Of a stretch of 64,000 nt of DNA, positions 17,338 through 26,482 are shown piece by piece (positions within the stretch are counted from its first letter, which is position 1; every line of letters starts with the position of its first letter). The notes under the pieces were generated by a model. That model did not search any database. It worked only from the letters and a program-made list of their open reading frames with translations, and had not been told where the DNA came from. The DNA is from Gemella haemolysans ATCC 10379 (GTDB lineage Bacteria > Bacillota > Bacilli > Staphylococcales > Gemellaceae). Both the position numbers and the translations under genes were made by a program. Location: NCBI RefSeq assembly GCF_000173915.1, contig NZ_ACDZ02000009.1, positions 62,001 through 126,000 on the forward strand. Direction: 5' to 3'.

Positions 17338-18547
17338 CTACTACCTCCTCAACTATTTCCTTGAAGTTTTCAATAATAACAGCTACATCTTCATCACTAA
17401 GTCTAGTGTGTAGAGGTAATGTTATTTCTTTAACATAGTAATTATAGGCATTAGGATAGTTTTCAATATCGAATCCTAAGTTCTTATACGCAGTTAATAA
17501 TGGTAATGGTTTATAGTGAACATTACAGCTAATTCCACGTTCTGCCATTTTAACAATTATCTCACCACGTTGTTCAAATGTAGCACCTTCAACATGAGTA
17601 ATATAAAGATGTCCACATGATTTATAAGCATCTGAACTGTGACTTAGAGCTGTAATTCTTGTCCCTTTGAATCCTTTATTATATTGACTAATAATGTCTT
17701 CACGACGATCTAAAAGTTTCGGATAACGATCTAGTTGAACTAATCCAATAGAAGCTGCAATATCAGTTAAATTACATTTATATCCAGGAATAACAATATC
17801 ATACTCCCAAGATCCTGCTTTTGTTTTAGCTAATGCATCTTTTGTTTGACCATGAAGAGAATATATTTGGTATTCTCTATATAACTCTTCATTATCAAAG
17901 TTTTCATTTTGTTTCCAAGTTACACTTCCACCTTCAGCTGTAGTGAAGTTCTTCACAGCGTGGAATGAGAATGTCGTAAAGTCGGCTACAGAACCAATTT
18001 CCTCACCTTTATACGTACTTCCCAAAGCATGTGCTCCATCAGCTACAACAGCCACTCTACCAAGCTTTTCTTGATATTCACTATTGGCTTTGAATAAGTG
18101 TTTTTTGCTCTCAACTACCTCAAAAATTTTATCGTAATCACATGGAATCCCTGCTAAATCAACAGGAATAACAGCTTTAGTATTCTCAGTAATCGCATCA
18201 GCTAAAGCATCATAGTCCATCTCGTGGCTATCTTCAGCAATATCAACGATAACAGCCTTCGCCCCAACATGATAAATCACACTACAAGATGCCGTGTATG
18301 TCATCGCAGGAACGATTACTTCATCACCTTCACCAATACCTAGAACACGCAATGTTAATTCTAATGCTGCAGTTGCTGAATTAAGACAAACAGTTTTCGG
18401 TGTGTTAGTAAACCCAGATAATCTTCTTTCTAATTCTTTTGTCTTCGGTCCAGTTGTAATCCAACCTGATTTCAAAGTGTCTATTACTTCATTAATTTCC
18501 CCATCACTAATGTCTGGTGGAGAAAATGGTATATTATATTTTTTCAT
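17330..18547 (-). CDS. DegT/DnrJ/EryC1-type nucleotide-sugar aminotransferase
   Basis: 405 residues, PLP-dependent. FSFHAVKNFTTAEGG carries the Schiff-base Lys199, VVADGAHALGS the coenzyme Asp, VIPVDLAGIPCD the family marker. It forms an amino-sugar nucleotide from a 4-keto sugar. In pneumococcus an aminotransferase of this kind lies next to the initiating sugar transferase and makes AATGal for teichoic acid; the same pair occurs here. No partner dehydratase is in the cluster. ATG; next gene overlaps by eight bases. Confidence 0.85.
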   Translation of the reverse strand: MKKYNIPFSPPDISDGEINEVIDTLKSGWITTGPKTKELERRLSGFTNTPKTVCLNSATAALELTLRVLGIGEGDEVIVPAMTYTASCSVIYHVGAKAVIVDIAEDSHEMDYDALADAITENTKAVIPVDLAGIPCDYDKIFEVVESKKHLFKANSEYQEKLGRVAVVADGAHALGSTYKGEEIGSVADFTTFSFHAVKNFTTAEGGSVTWKQNENFDNEELYREYQIYSLHGQTKDALAKTKAGSWEYDIVIPGYKCNLTDIAASIGLVQLDRYPKLLDRREDIISQYNKGFKGTRITALSHSSDAYKSCGHLYITHVEGATFEQRGEIIVKMAERGISCNVHYKPLPLLTAYKNLGFDIENYPNAYNYYVKEITLPLHTRLSDEDVAVIIENFKEIVEEVVGE

Positions 18548-18592
18548 TTCAAACTCCTAATTATTAAAATTCTACTTAAATGTATCTTAACT

Positions 18593-19273
18593 CTATTTAA
18601 CAACCGCAATAGCAGTTCTTATCATTATTTTAATATCATTTATAACACTGAATTCTTCAATGTACTTTAAATTATATTTCATCTTGTCCGGAAGAATTTC
18701 CTCCACATAGATTTCATCTACACTTCTTCCACTTCCTTTGAATTTCTCAATAACTTCATCTTCATTTTTGTATTCGATACTCGCTGGAGAAGTTATCCCA
18801 GCAGGAAGAAGTAATGTCGCATTCATTTTATCAGTGTACTTATCTACATATTTCGCAACTTCCGGCCTTACTCCTACAAAACTCATATCTCCTACAAGTA
18901 CGTTGATAAGCTGAGGAAGCTCATCAAGACGAAGTTTACGCAGCTTGTGTCCTACCTTACTAATACGAGGATCATTTTGTTGAGTAACCGCTGTCCCAAG
19001 CTTATCTGCATCTTTAACCATAGTTCTAAACTTAAAGATTCTAAATGTTCGACCATAAGTTGTAATACGCTCTTGCCTGTAAAATACAGGACCTTCACTA
19101 TCAAGTTTTATCCAGATAGCTATTCCTAAAATTATCGGCGATAAAGGAATAAGCAAAACTAATGCCAGCACCTTATCAAAAAATAATTTCAGAAATAACG
19201 ATATCTTCTTCTTTTCAATCGAAGCTCTATACTTTTTTACCGCTTCTGTTTCAAATCTATTATCAATGTTCAT
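18593..19273 (-). CDS. initiating undecaprenyl-phosphate sugar phosphotransferase
   Basis: 226 residues, bacterial sugar transferase family (WcaJ/PglC-type catalytic core). One N-terminal hydrophobic helix (LALVLLIPLSPIILGIAIW) is followed by EGPVFYRQERI, FKFRTM and LRKLRLDELPQLINVL..DMSFVGVRPE. It loads the first sugar-1-phosphate onto undecaprenyl phosphate at the membrane. First gene of the cluster, followed by an aminotransferase, as in the pneumococcal teichoic-acid pathway. ATG with AAGGTG site. Distinct from the capsule enzyme at 58.2-59.6 kb. Confidence 0.85.
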   Translation of the reverse strand: MNIDNRFETEAVKKYRASIEKKKISLFLKLFFDKVLALVLLIPLSPIILGIAIWIKLDSEGPVFYRQERITTYGRTFRIFKFRTMVKDADKLGTAVTQQNDPRISKVGHKLRKLRLDELPQLINVLVGDMSFVGVRPEVAKYVDKYTDKMNATLLLPAGITSPASIEYKNEDEVIEKFKGSGRSVDEIYVEEILPDKMKYNLKYIEEFSVINDIKIMIRTAIAVVK

Positions 19274-19374
19274 CTTTCACCTTACTTAATTCAACTGAAT
19301 ATTTATAAACAGTTTCTCAAATTTATTCCATCCTTTTATTATACCATATTTCATAATAGAACAGAAGAAATGGA

Positions 19375-19406
19375 AGTAAAAAAGACAACCCAAATTAGGT
19401 TGTCTT
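19375..19406 (-). terminator. terminator of the 19.4-22.0 kb operon
   Basis: AAGACAACC pairs with GGTTGTCTT around a seven-base loop; an A-run (19377-19383) gives a U-tract in the minus transcript. The gene's stop is within it. Confidence 0.75.
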
Positions 19407-20405
19407 AAATGATTTTCCAATAATAAATGGGAAAGTATTATTAATTATCTTAGCAATTAATTCACACAATATTATCGCTAATAATAACTCTACAATAGCC
19501 ATTATGTAATTATTAACAAATATTCCTGTATACCTAGCGGCAAGTTGTTCCATAATTATGTCTAAAATATATAAAACTATCGGTGAGTGATATGCATAAT
19601 ATATCAATGTGTTGTTACCAATTCTCTCTAATATTGGTATATTTGGAATATTTTTGAATAATATAAAACTTGCCCAGATACCAAAGAACGCACCAACAAA
19701 ATATAAGAAAGTCGAATTAATCTGTTGGTAATATAAATCTACTCTTGTGTTGTAAACTCCACATATAATACTTACTGCAGCAACCGGCAAAAAGTATACT
19801 AATTTGAAATAACTTTGTAAAGTAGTTAGATTTTTTCTTATTATATATCCTGATAAAATAAAAATAGTCGCATACGGTACAAGATCAAAACTCCAAATCA
19901 ACCAAAATTCCATCGTATATAGTTTTTTTCCTAAACTACCACACAGTATAAGAACAATAAATACAATCATATATTTATATAATGTATCACTGTATTTTAT
20001 CGCAAAATAACAAACCAATTCCGCTAGAAACAACACATTTAAAAACCAAAGTTGATAATAAATATGCATTCTATCTGCTACTATCATTGCTTTTATAAAA
20101 TGTATAATATCTATTTTCAAAATAAATTGCGGTTGCAAAATAAATGATTTAATAAAAAATATAGAAATATTCATTAAAAAGCAAGGTATAACTATAGTTT
20201 TAAATTTTCTAGCAAAGAATTCAAAGAACGATTTATACTTGACTACATTTAAAGTCATTCCAGATAAAAAGAAAAATAAAGGTATATGGAATATATATAG
20301 TAATAATTTCACCTTGGCTGGAGTGTATCCCATGTGACCAGCTATTACTAAGATTATGCAAAAAGCCTTCAACATATCGATATATTTAATTCTCTTACTA
20401 CTCAT
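19395..20405 (-). CDS. acyltransferase 3 family membrane protein
   Basis: 336 residues, about ten helices. RIKYIDMLKAFCIILVIAGH and FHIPLFFFLSGMTLN are the family markers, and YYAYHSPIVLYILD comes late. Likely O-acetylates a surface glycan. It overlaps the preceding membrane protein by one base (start ATG immediately at that stop), so the two are coupled and may serve one polymer. Terminator directly behind. Confidence 0.78.
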   Translation of the reverse strand: MSSKRIKYIDMLKAFCIILVIAGHMGYTPAKVKLLLYIFHIPLFFFLSGMTLNVVKYKSFFEFFARKFKTIVIPCFLMNISIFFIKSFILQPQFILKIDIIHFIKAMIVADRMHIYYQLWFLNVLFLAELVCYFAIKYSDTLYKYMIVFIVLILCGSLGKKLYTMEFWLIWSFDLVPYATIFILSGYIIRKNLTTLQSYFKLVYFLPVAAVSIICGVYNTRVDLYYQQINSTFLYFVGAFFGIWASFILFKNIPNIPILERIGNNTLIYYAYHSPIVLYILDIIMEQLAARYTGIFVNNYIMAIVELLLAIILCELIAKIINNTFPFIIGKSFKTT

Positions 20406-22006
20406 TACTTATCACTCCTTAAAATATATATATTCATATCATTTGAAATATCACTTTCTTTTACAAAGTAAACGTCCCTATCATAATTTTCTTTAAACAG
20501 TACTCTGATTTTATCGAAAGAACTAGAGCCCTTGGGTAAAATAAATTTAATATTATCACTATTTACCGCACTAGATAGTATATTATTCGTATCTTTAACT
20601 CTAAAGCCTTTTAGTTTATTATGATATTCAGGCGAGAATGTTTGCCAGGTTCCAAAAGTTATTATATTTTTTGTTAACTTATCTGTCTCAACAAAAACCT
20701 TACTGACATTAGGTTGCGAACTAACTAAGTTTCCGTATCCTGAAATAATATATAAATTTTCTTTATTGTTGACTAGTACATTGTTATAAGCCTTATTAAA
20801 ATCATAAGAGTGATAATTAAACCAATACAATTCATTTTTTCCATATTTCCATATAGAGCCCATTAATAGTATACATAAAATTGTAAAGATAACATTTTCT
20901 AGATTATTCAATAATTTATAGTTTCTTTTTATAAACAACTCATTCCCATATACAATAAAGATAAATAGAGCTAGAATAATGATAGGTATATAAACTCTCT
21001 CTACTACCCTTTGCCTAACTATTAACGCCGTTAGTAGAGCTAAAGGACTCAAAAATAGCAAATATCCATAATAGCTTTTAGATTTATAAAAAATAAAAAC
21101 AAGGAGTACAAAAAATGTAAACAACTTATAAAACTCATTAGAAAAGTAATCAAGTATTATCTTTTTAATCGAAAAATTATATTTTTCTGATACAGATCTT
21201 ACTCTATCAAGATTATCTAACAGCTCATTACTAAAAATTTGTTTTTCTGAGAGTATCCAAGAATTATGACTTGCTAATGTATTTTCGGTAATACCTATCT
21301 TATCTAGACTTTCTTTTTTTACAGAATAATCAATAGCAGGATAGTCTCTAATCAAAGTACTCTTTTCATTCCACTCTATATATGATTTTTCTACATCATT
21401 ATTTTGTATAAATAACCAATTTGTTAAACTTACAATAAAAATTGTACTAATTAAAATACCTGTTTGTTTTACCTTTTTACTTTTAATTAATTCAAATATA
21501 ATTATCGCTAAACATATTACTAAAAGACTGGGGATTATTTGAACTCTAAGAGAGATACCGATAAATATAAGTATAATAGGAAAAACTATGTTTTTTTCTT
21601 TATAAAGTAAAAATATTCCGGAGATAGATAACAAATAAGCAACCACAGAATATGTAAAATATTTTAATAAAGCAAACTCTATTACTAAAACTATTATCCA
21701 TAAAACTATTTTATATTTTCTATCTCTCATCAGATAAAGCAAACATGAAAAACTTATACTATACGCTGATACTAAAAAAACGAAGAAGATATTAACATTT
21801 GAAAATAAACTTTGTGATATTACTAATATCTTAGTTAATATTATTCCCATGTAGGGAAGTAACGTATATTCTTTATTTAAAATTGAATAATTAATTGTAA
21901 CATCATCAACAGCATGATAAATATATCCATATAAATATCTATACAATACTACAATAAACAATGGTATACCAATTGAAATTATTAGCGATATATTTCTCTT
22001 TACCAC
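20405..22006 (-). CDS. polytopic membrane protein, possibly a GT-C-type glycosyltransferase
   Basis: 533 residues, at least eleven hydrophobic segments in the first 400 and a soluble C-terminal domain of about 130. An early outside loop after helix 1 holds HAVDDVTINYS; an acidic pair in the first loop is the usual catalytic feature of lipid-linked GT-C glycosyltransferases, but no family was recognised with confidence. GTG start with GGGGGGAG four bases upstream. Coupled to an acyltransferase. A polymer-modifying or exported-sugar transferase is a guess from context. Confidence 0.55.
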   Translation of the reverse strand: MVKRNISLIISIGIPLFIVVLYRYLYGYIYHAVDDVTINYSILNKEYTLLPYMGIILTKILVISQSLFSNVNIFFVFLVSAYSISFSCLLYLMRDRKYKIVLWIIVLVIEFALLKYFTYSVVAYLLSISGIFLLYKEKNIVFPIILIFIGISLRVQIIPSLLVICLAIIIFELIKSKKVKQTGILISTIFIVSLTNWLFIQNNDVEKSYIEWNEKSTLIRDYPAIDYSVKKESLDKIGITENTLASHNSWILSEKQIFSNELLDNLDRVRSVSEKYNFSIKKIILDYFSNEFYKLFTFFVLLVFIFYKSKSYYGYLLFLSPLALLTALIVRQRVVERVYIPIIILALFIFIVYGNELFIKRNYKLLNNLENVIFTILCILLMGSIWKYGKNELYWFNYHSYDFNKAYNNVLVNNKENLYIISGYGNLVSSQPNVSKVFVETDKLTKNIITFGTWQTFSPEYHNKLKGFRVKDTNNILSSAVNSDNIKFILPKGSSSFDKIRVLFKENYDRDVYFVKESDISNDMNIYILRSDK

Positions 22007-22174
22007 TTATCTCCCCCCTTCCCTTAAAATATAATATTCAAAATTCAATAATACTAGTATAATACTATAATTAAAAGGTTTTTTCAAATTATAGCTGATT
22101 TTACTTTCCCTATACTATACTATTATATTTTTTTATGATATATTGTTACTAATATAATTTCTTCGAGGTTTATT

Positions 22175-23212
22175 ATGAATTTTTCAAAACGAAACATTAA
22201 TATAGATATTATTAAAACATTTTCCCTACTATTAGTTATTGGTTTACACTTTTTTCTATACACAAAATTTTACTCTGTAGATTATACACTCATTAGTATA
22301 CCCTTCATTACTGTACGTAATATTACAATGACATGTGTTCCTTTGTTTATTGTTGTTACTGGCTACTTAAATAAGGATAAAACTTGGAATAGAAAATATT
22401 ATTTAAATATTGGTCGTATTTATCTACTATATTCACTTGCTATATTTATTTTAACATTAGTAGACAATAAATATGCTATTAATACAATTTTATTTAAAAC
22501 TACTCTTATTAATATCTTAAATTATAAATACTACGGATGGTATATTAATATGTATGTAGGTCTAATGTTAATCGCACCTATTATTAATATATCTTTTAAA
22601 AATATGACAGATATAACTAGAAAGCACGCAATGTTAAATATTATATTAGCTATATCTATACCTGTTACCTTATTAAATTTATTTTATGGTATTAGATATT
22701 CTATCTTAGGTTATATTTTACCAAATTGGTGGTCTCTTACATGGCCTCTTTTATATTATATTATAGGGGTATGTTTCTCATATAATAAAAATATATTAAA
22801 TAGAAATTCTAAGTTTACTTTAGAATTAATTGCTATAACAAGTATATTGTCAGCTTTAGTTTATTACAAATTTCAGATATATGTTGAATCTGGACTTCAC
22901 ATTAATATCTTCATTGTAATTATCACAACATGCATCTTTTCATGGTTGCTTAATCTAGATATTAATATACCCGAGAAAATTAAACCTGGTATAATATTCA
23001 TTTCTAATAACACATTATTAGCATATCTACTTTCATATATTGTAGATAATATTACATATCCTTTTGTAAATCAGATTACTAATATGAACATGAGGTTCAG
23101 TATGTTCCCAGTGATAGTAGTCCTGAACTTCATACTGACTTTAATACTTGTTATAATCGTAAGAATTATCTTATCAGCACTTTCTAAATCTATAAAATTT
23201 GTAAAAAGATAG
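22175..23212 (+). CDS. acyltransferase 3 family membrane protein
   Basis: 345 residues on the plus strand, about ten helices. NINIDIIKTFSLLLVIGLHFFL holds the conserved early His, TCVPLFIVVTGYLNKDK the second block, and YLLSYIVDNI is near the C-terminus. Divergent from the 20.4-22.0 kb operon with a 168-base promoter region between (an extended TATATTG/TATACT-rich stretch, no clean -35). ATG with GAGG. Codon use is AT-richer than in the teichoic-acid genes. Confidence 0.75.
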   Translation: MNFSKRNINIDIIKTFSLLLVIGLHFFLYTKFYSVDYTLISIPFITVRNITMTCVPLFIVVTGYLNKDKTWNRKYYLNIGRIYLLYSLAIFILTLVDNKYAINTILFKTTLINILNYKYYGWYINMYVGLMLIAPIINISFKNMTDITRKHAMLNIILAISIPVTLLNLFYGIRYSILGYILPNWWSLTWPLLYYIIGVCFSYNKNILNRNSKFTLELIAITSILSALVYYKFQIYVESGLHINIFIVIITTCIFSWLLNLDINIPEKIKPGIIFISNNTLLAYLLSYIVDNITYPFVNQITNMNMRFSMFPVIVVLNFILTLILVIIVRIILSALSKSIKFVKR

Positions 23213-23247
23213 TTTCACATTATTGTGAGATTATCTTTTTACAATTT
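23199..23247 (+). terminator. terminator of the plus-strand acyltransferase
   Basis: TTGTAAAAAGATA pairs with TATCTTTTTACAA, an inner TCACA with TGTGA. The stop codon is inside the left arm. Confidence 0.75.
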
Positions 23248-23257
23248 CTTCCAAATA

Positions 23258-23300
23258 TAAAACAAAAACTCGAATCTAGATTCTTCCAGACTCGAGTTTT
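23258..23300 (-). terminator. terminator of the P-type ATPase operon
   Basis: AAAACTCGA and TCGAGTTTT form the outer stem with TCT/AGA inside. On the minus strand it is followed by TTTTTGTTTT. It lies 110 bases after the ATPase stop. Confidence 0.65.
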
Positions 23301-23410
23301 ATTATTTAGTTTACATACCGCGGCGATTAATAAAAGTAATTTAGCTTACATATTCAAAAGAAGAGATACCTTCTTCACAACATAATCAGCTCATCACCTT
23401 TTGATCTTCT

Positions 23411-25465
23411 CTACTTAATATTAAAATTCTTAAGTACGATACTAAATGTTGTTAAATTGTGTAGTAATGCTAATAAGTTCGATGGCAATACATTTATTAA
23501 TCCTAAAAATATTAGCGAACTATTAATCGATACCGTACTCTTAACATTGTTGCTCATTTGAGCTCGTAGTGTTTTAGAAACATCTGACAGTAATAATAGC
23601 GAGTTTAGTGAATCTGATTTTAGGACAACATCACTAATTTGTTTTGAAAGATCAGCACTTTCACTCATAACAATACTCACGTCACTTTCTGATAATGCCG
23701 CTGAGTCATTTAGACCATCACCTATCATTAGAACTCGACGTCCCTGTTCTTTTTCACTCTTAATATATTCAAATTTCGTGACTGGTGTCATACTTGTATG
23801 TACTTCATCAAAAGTTACATCTTTTAAAATTTTCTTCGTTCTAAGTTCATTATCCCCTGTTAAAAGAACTACCTTTTTACCTCTATTTCTAAGCTCGGTT
23901 AACACTGCACCAGCTTCATCTCTTAATGGGATATCTACACAGAAAATTGAGATTAATTTTCCTTTATATCCTAAGAATAATAGGTTATATTGTTCTTGTT
24001 TTTCGGCTATAATTTGTTCTTGCTCAGCAGTAACAACTACACCTTCATCTTTTAGCAATTGTCTACTTCCAATAACTACTTTCTCTCCGTCGATATGAGA
24101 TATTATTCCTTTTGAGGCAATGTGATATAACTCTGTATGCATCTCTTCATGCTCGATTCCATCTTCTTCCGCCTTACTTACTACAGCACTGGCAATCGGA
24201 TGATAGATGTGCTCCTCTAAACATGCTCCAATTCTAAGAACTTCTTCATAAGAATATTCATAAAATGGTAGTACTTCTTGAATATATGGTTTAGATACTG
24301 TGATTGTTCCTGTTTTATCAAAAACAAATGTATCTATATCCTCATATTTATCAAGAGTTACTGAATTTTTTACCACAATTTTCTGATCAATTAGGTTTTT
24401 TATAGTAGTTAGATATGCTACAGGTGTTGATAATTTCAATGCACATGAGTAATCAACTAGTAAAAACGACATCGCCTTCGCGAATGACCTTGTAAATAAA
24501 TACGTTAGTCCCATCGCTAAGAAGTTGTATTTTACTATACTGTCGGCTAATTTGATATATTTGTAATGATATGTGTCTTCTCTACTTTCAGAATCTTTCA
24601 TCAGTTGAATTAAATGTTGGATACGACCATTAACTTGTGGATTCTCTACTTTTAGCTTAATCTCACCGTTAACAACTATCGTGTTAGAATAAACTTCATC
24701 TCCAATATTCTTCACAATCGGGAAACTTTCTCCTGTCAATGAACTTTCATCAACACTAGCTCCCCCACTCATCACAATACCATCAAATAGAATTTCATTT
24801 CCTTCTGAGACTAAAATTATATCGCCTTTTTTTACTTCTGCACAAGTTATTTTTCTATTACCTTCTTCTTCAACAAGCCAGATTTCTCTATCCATAGAAG
24901 TTAGGCTTTGTTCTAGTACTTTTACAGATTTTTTCTCAGACCAGTTGTTCAAAGATTCTCCTAATTCCAAAATGAACATAATAGAACTTGCCGTTTCACG
25001 AGCTCCCGTCGCTAATGAGACTAGGATTGCTGCAGAATCCAATGTTTCCATGGTAACTTGCTTGCGACATAATAATTTTAGTGTATCTTTTAAATACCCT
25101 GATGCTTTCCACCATGTGTGAATAGCTCTAAGTGGAAGTGGCACGAATAATTTAGACATTGCACGCCAAAACAAGGCATCTACAATTATTGAATAAGGAC
25201 TCTCTTCAGCTATCACAACTGGATTTTCATAACAGTCCTTAACTCTTTCTTTATCTACTAGTTTAAAGAATTCTTGCAAGCAACTGTTGCAACCATCTTT
25301 AAACATAACGACAAAAGTGTACTCATCTTGATAAAAGTCCACTTTTTGTATGTTTTCGATTTTTGATGCCTGTTCTTTAAAATATACTTTTACATCTGGT
25401 GTCAAGCGAAAATCAGCTCTAACTCTCGCTCTCGCACTAGAAAGATGTAGTATTTTAAAATCCAT
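23411..25465 (-). CDS. heavy-metal-type (P1B) P-type ATPase
   Basis: 684 residues. SLTGESFPIVK (actuator), DKTGTIT (phosphorylated Asp), HPIASAVVS (nucleotide His-Pro of P1B pumps) and GDGLNDSAAL are all present. The metal-site helix reads DYSCALKLSTPVAY where copper and zinc pumps have CPCALGLATP, so the metal pair is SC and a Lys follows. The short N-terminal domain has CNSC rather than the CxxC MTCxxC fold. It exports a metal ion; which one is not visible (Mn or Zn are candidates from the altered motif). One base separates it from the small partner gene upstream. Confidence 0.85.
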   Translation of the reverse strand: MDFKILHLSSARARVRADFRLTPDVKVYFKEQASKIENIQKVDFYQDEYTFVVMFKDGCNSCLQEFFKLVDKERVKDCYENPVVIAEESPYSIIVDALFWRAMSKLFVPLPLRAIHTWWKASGYLKDTLKLLCRKQVTMETLDSAAILVSLATGARETASSIMFILELGESLNNWSEKKSVKVLEQSLTSMDREIWLVEEEGNRKITCAEVKKGDIILVSEGNEILFDGIVMSGGASVDESSLTGESFPIVKNIGDEVYSNTIVVNGEIKLKVENPQVNGRIQHLIQLMKDSESREDTYHYKYIKLADSIVKYNFLAMGLTYLFTRSFAKAMSFLLVDYSCALKLSTPVAYLTTIKNLIDQKIVVKNSVTLDKYEDIDTFVFDKTGTITVSKPYIQEVLPFYEYSYEEVLRIGACLEEHIYHPIASAVVSKAEEDGIEHEEMHTELYHIASKGIISHIDGEKVVIGSRQLLKDEGVVVTAEQEQIIAEKQEQYNLLFLGYKGKLISIFCVDIPLRDEAGAVLTELRNRGKKVVLLTGDNELRTKKILKDVTFDEVHTSMTPVTKFEYIKSEKEQGRRVLMIGDGLNDSAALSESDVSIVMSESADLSKQISDVVLKSDSLNSLLLLSDVSKTLRAQMSNNVKSTVSINSSLIFLGLINVLPSNLLALLHNLTTFSIVLKNFNIK

Positions 25466-25466
25466 C

Positions 25467-25748
25467 TTATTTTTCCTCTAATTCTTGAAGATTGCTTTCT
25501 CTTTTTTCTTTTTCGTATAAGTCTTTAGCATCCGCTACAACATCATCAGCATGTTGCTTAATGTTTGATACTGTTCCTTCTACTCCATCTTTTGCTTTAT
25601 ATAGTTTTGATAAAACAACTGAGTACCCTTTTTTCGCATCTTTACTTGATAAAAGTTTAAGACCGAAAGTCCCGAATGCTACTCCTCCTGCGAATACTCC
25701 TGGTGTTTTAAGTGCTGCTTTTGCAACTTTTAATGCTTTGATTGACAT
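25467..25748 (-). CDS. small partner protein of the P-type ATPase (DUF6110-like)
   Basis: 93 residues. A glycine-rich hydrophobic stretch (PGVFAGGVAFGTFGLKLL) precedes an amphipathic, charged helix region (HADDVVADAKDLYEKEKRES). This fits the DUF6110 type found ahead of heavy-metal ATPases. Mycobacterial CtpC has a comparable one-helix, charged-tail partner, PacL1; similarity here is only of layout. It might hold metal or stabilise the pump. ATG with AAGGAGG and an extended -10 promoter (TGATATAAT near 25786). Confidence 0.6.
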   Translation of the reverse strand: MSIKALKVAKAALKTPGVFAGGVAFGTFGLKLLSSKDAKKGYSVVLSKLYKAKDGVEGTVSNIKQHADDVVADAKDLYEKEKRESNLQELEEK

Positions 25749-26221
25749 ATTTAATTCCTCCTTATATACTTTATATTTATATTATTATATCACTTTAAAA
25801 ATCATATGTAAATCCTAATATATCAAGCTTTAATTAATATTCTTTGACATTCTAAAACCTTTATATTCTGAAAATATTTCCACTTAAAACATCACTTGTA
25901 TAGTCAAAAATTTAATGTTTTATTCTAACTTAACTACTTTTGAAAATTTGCATTATCTTAATGTTTTACAATATATTTTACCTATATTTCGTAATAATTT
26001 AACTCTAAAAACACCATATCTCATAAATTTTCACCAGGAAAACTTAAATTTCCAAAGAAATATTTCTTCTCTTTACTGTAGTGAACAAACTTGTTTATTA
26101 ATGTAAAATATATCATTATTTTTTATAATTCACTCGAATTTCAATCATACAATACTGAATATTTGAATAATGAATTAATAATATTCAAATAAATATTTTT
26201 ATCAACTCAATACTTAATTTA

Positions 26222-26480
26222 TGTTATAATAACAATGTTGAAGAAAGTGAGGCACTTGATACACTCAAGACACTTTCGGATTAAAGAAACATGTGAAAAA
26301 TGAAAAAAGTGATTTGTACTAGATGAAGTTATTAATTTTTTAAAAAATTATTCGTACTGGACTTACATATTGCTTTTGAATAAAGAAATCTTATTAAGTG
26401 TTTAAAAGTGTAATCCACTCCTGTTGAGATTATTACTTTTGAATATAAAAACTTATTAAAATAGATAAATAAGGAGAAAC
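26222..26480 (+). ncRNA. promoter and structured 5' leader of the yabN-like operon
   Basis: TGTTATAAT at 26222-26230 is the only good plus-strand promoter in the 734-base gap, so the mRNA has a leader near 245 bases. It contains a hairpin 26243-26277 (GAAAGTG/CACTTTC with an inner CTTGA/TCAAG), an 18-base perfect palindrome TAATTTTTTAAAAAATTA at 26333-26350, and a hairpin 26404-26440 (AAAAGT+TAATC / GATTA+ACTTTT). A CTTTTGAAT..A...A(T)CTTATTAA stretch occurs twice (26372-26397, 26435-26459). No known riboswitch was recognised. The 25.8-26.2 kb part holds nothing I can name. Confidence 0.4.
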
Positions 26481-26482
26481 CT

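Noticed and set aside
25915-26106. 63-codon plus-strand frame in the gap before the yabN-like gene
   Set aside because: No ribosome site or promoter, no recognisable composition of a real protein.
26243-26440. T-box or known riboswitch in the yabN leader
   Set aside because: No GGGTGGNACCGCG-like T-box core and no recognised riboswitch consensus.
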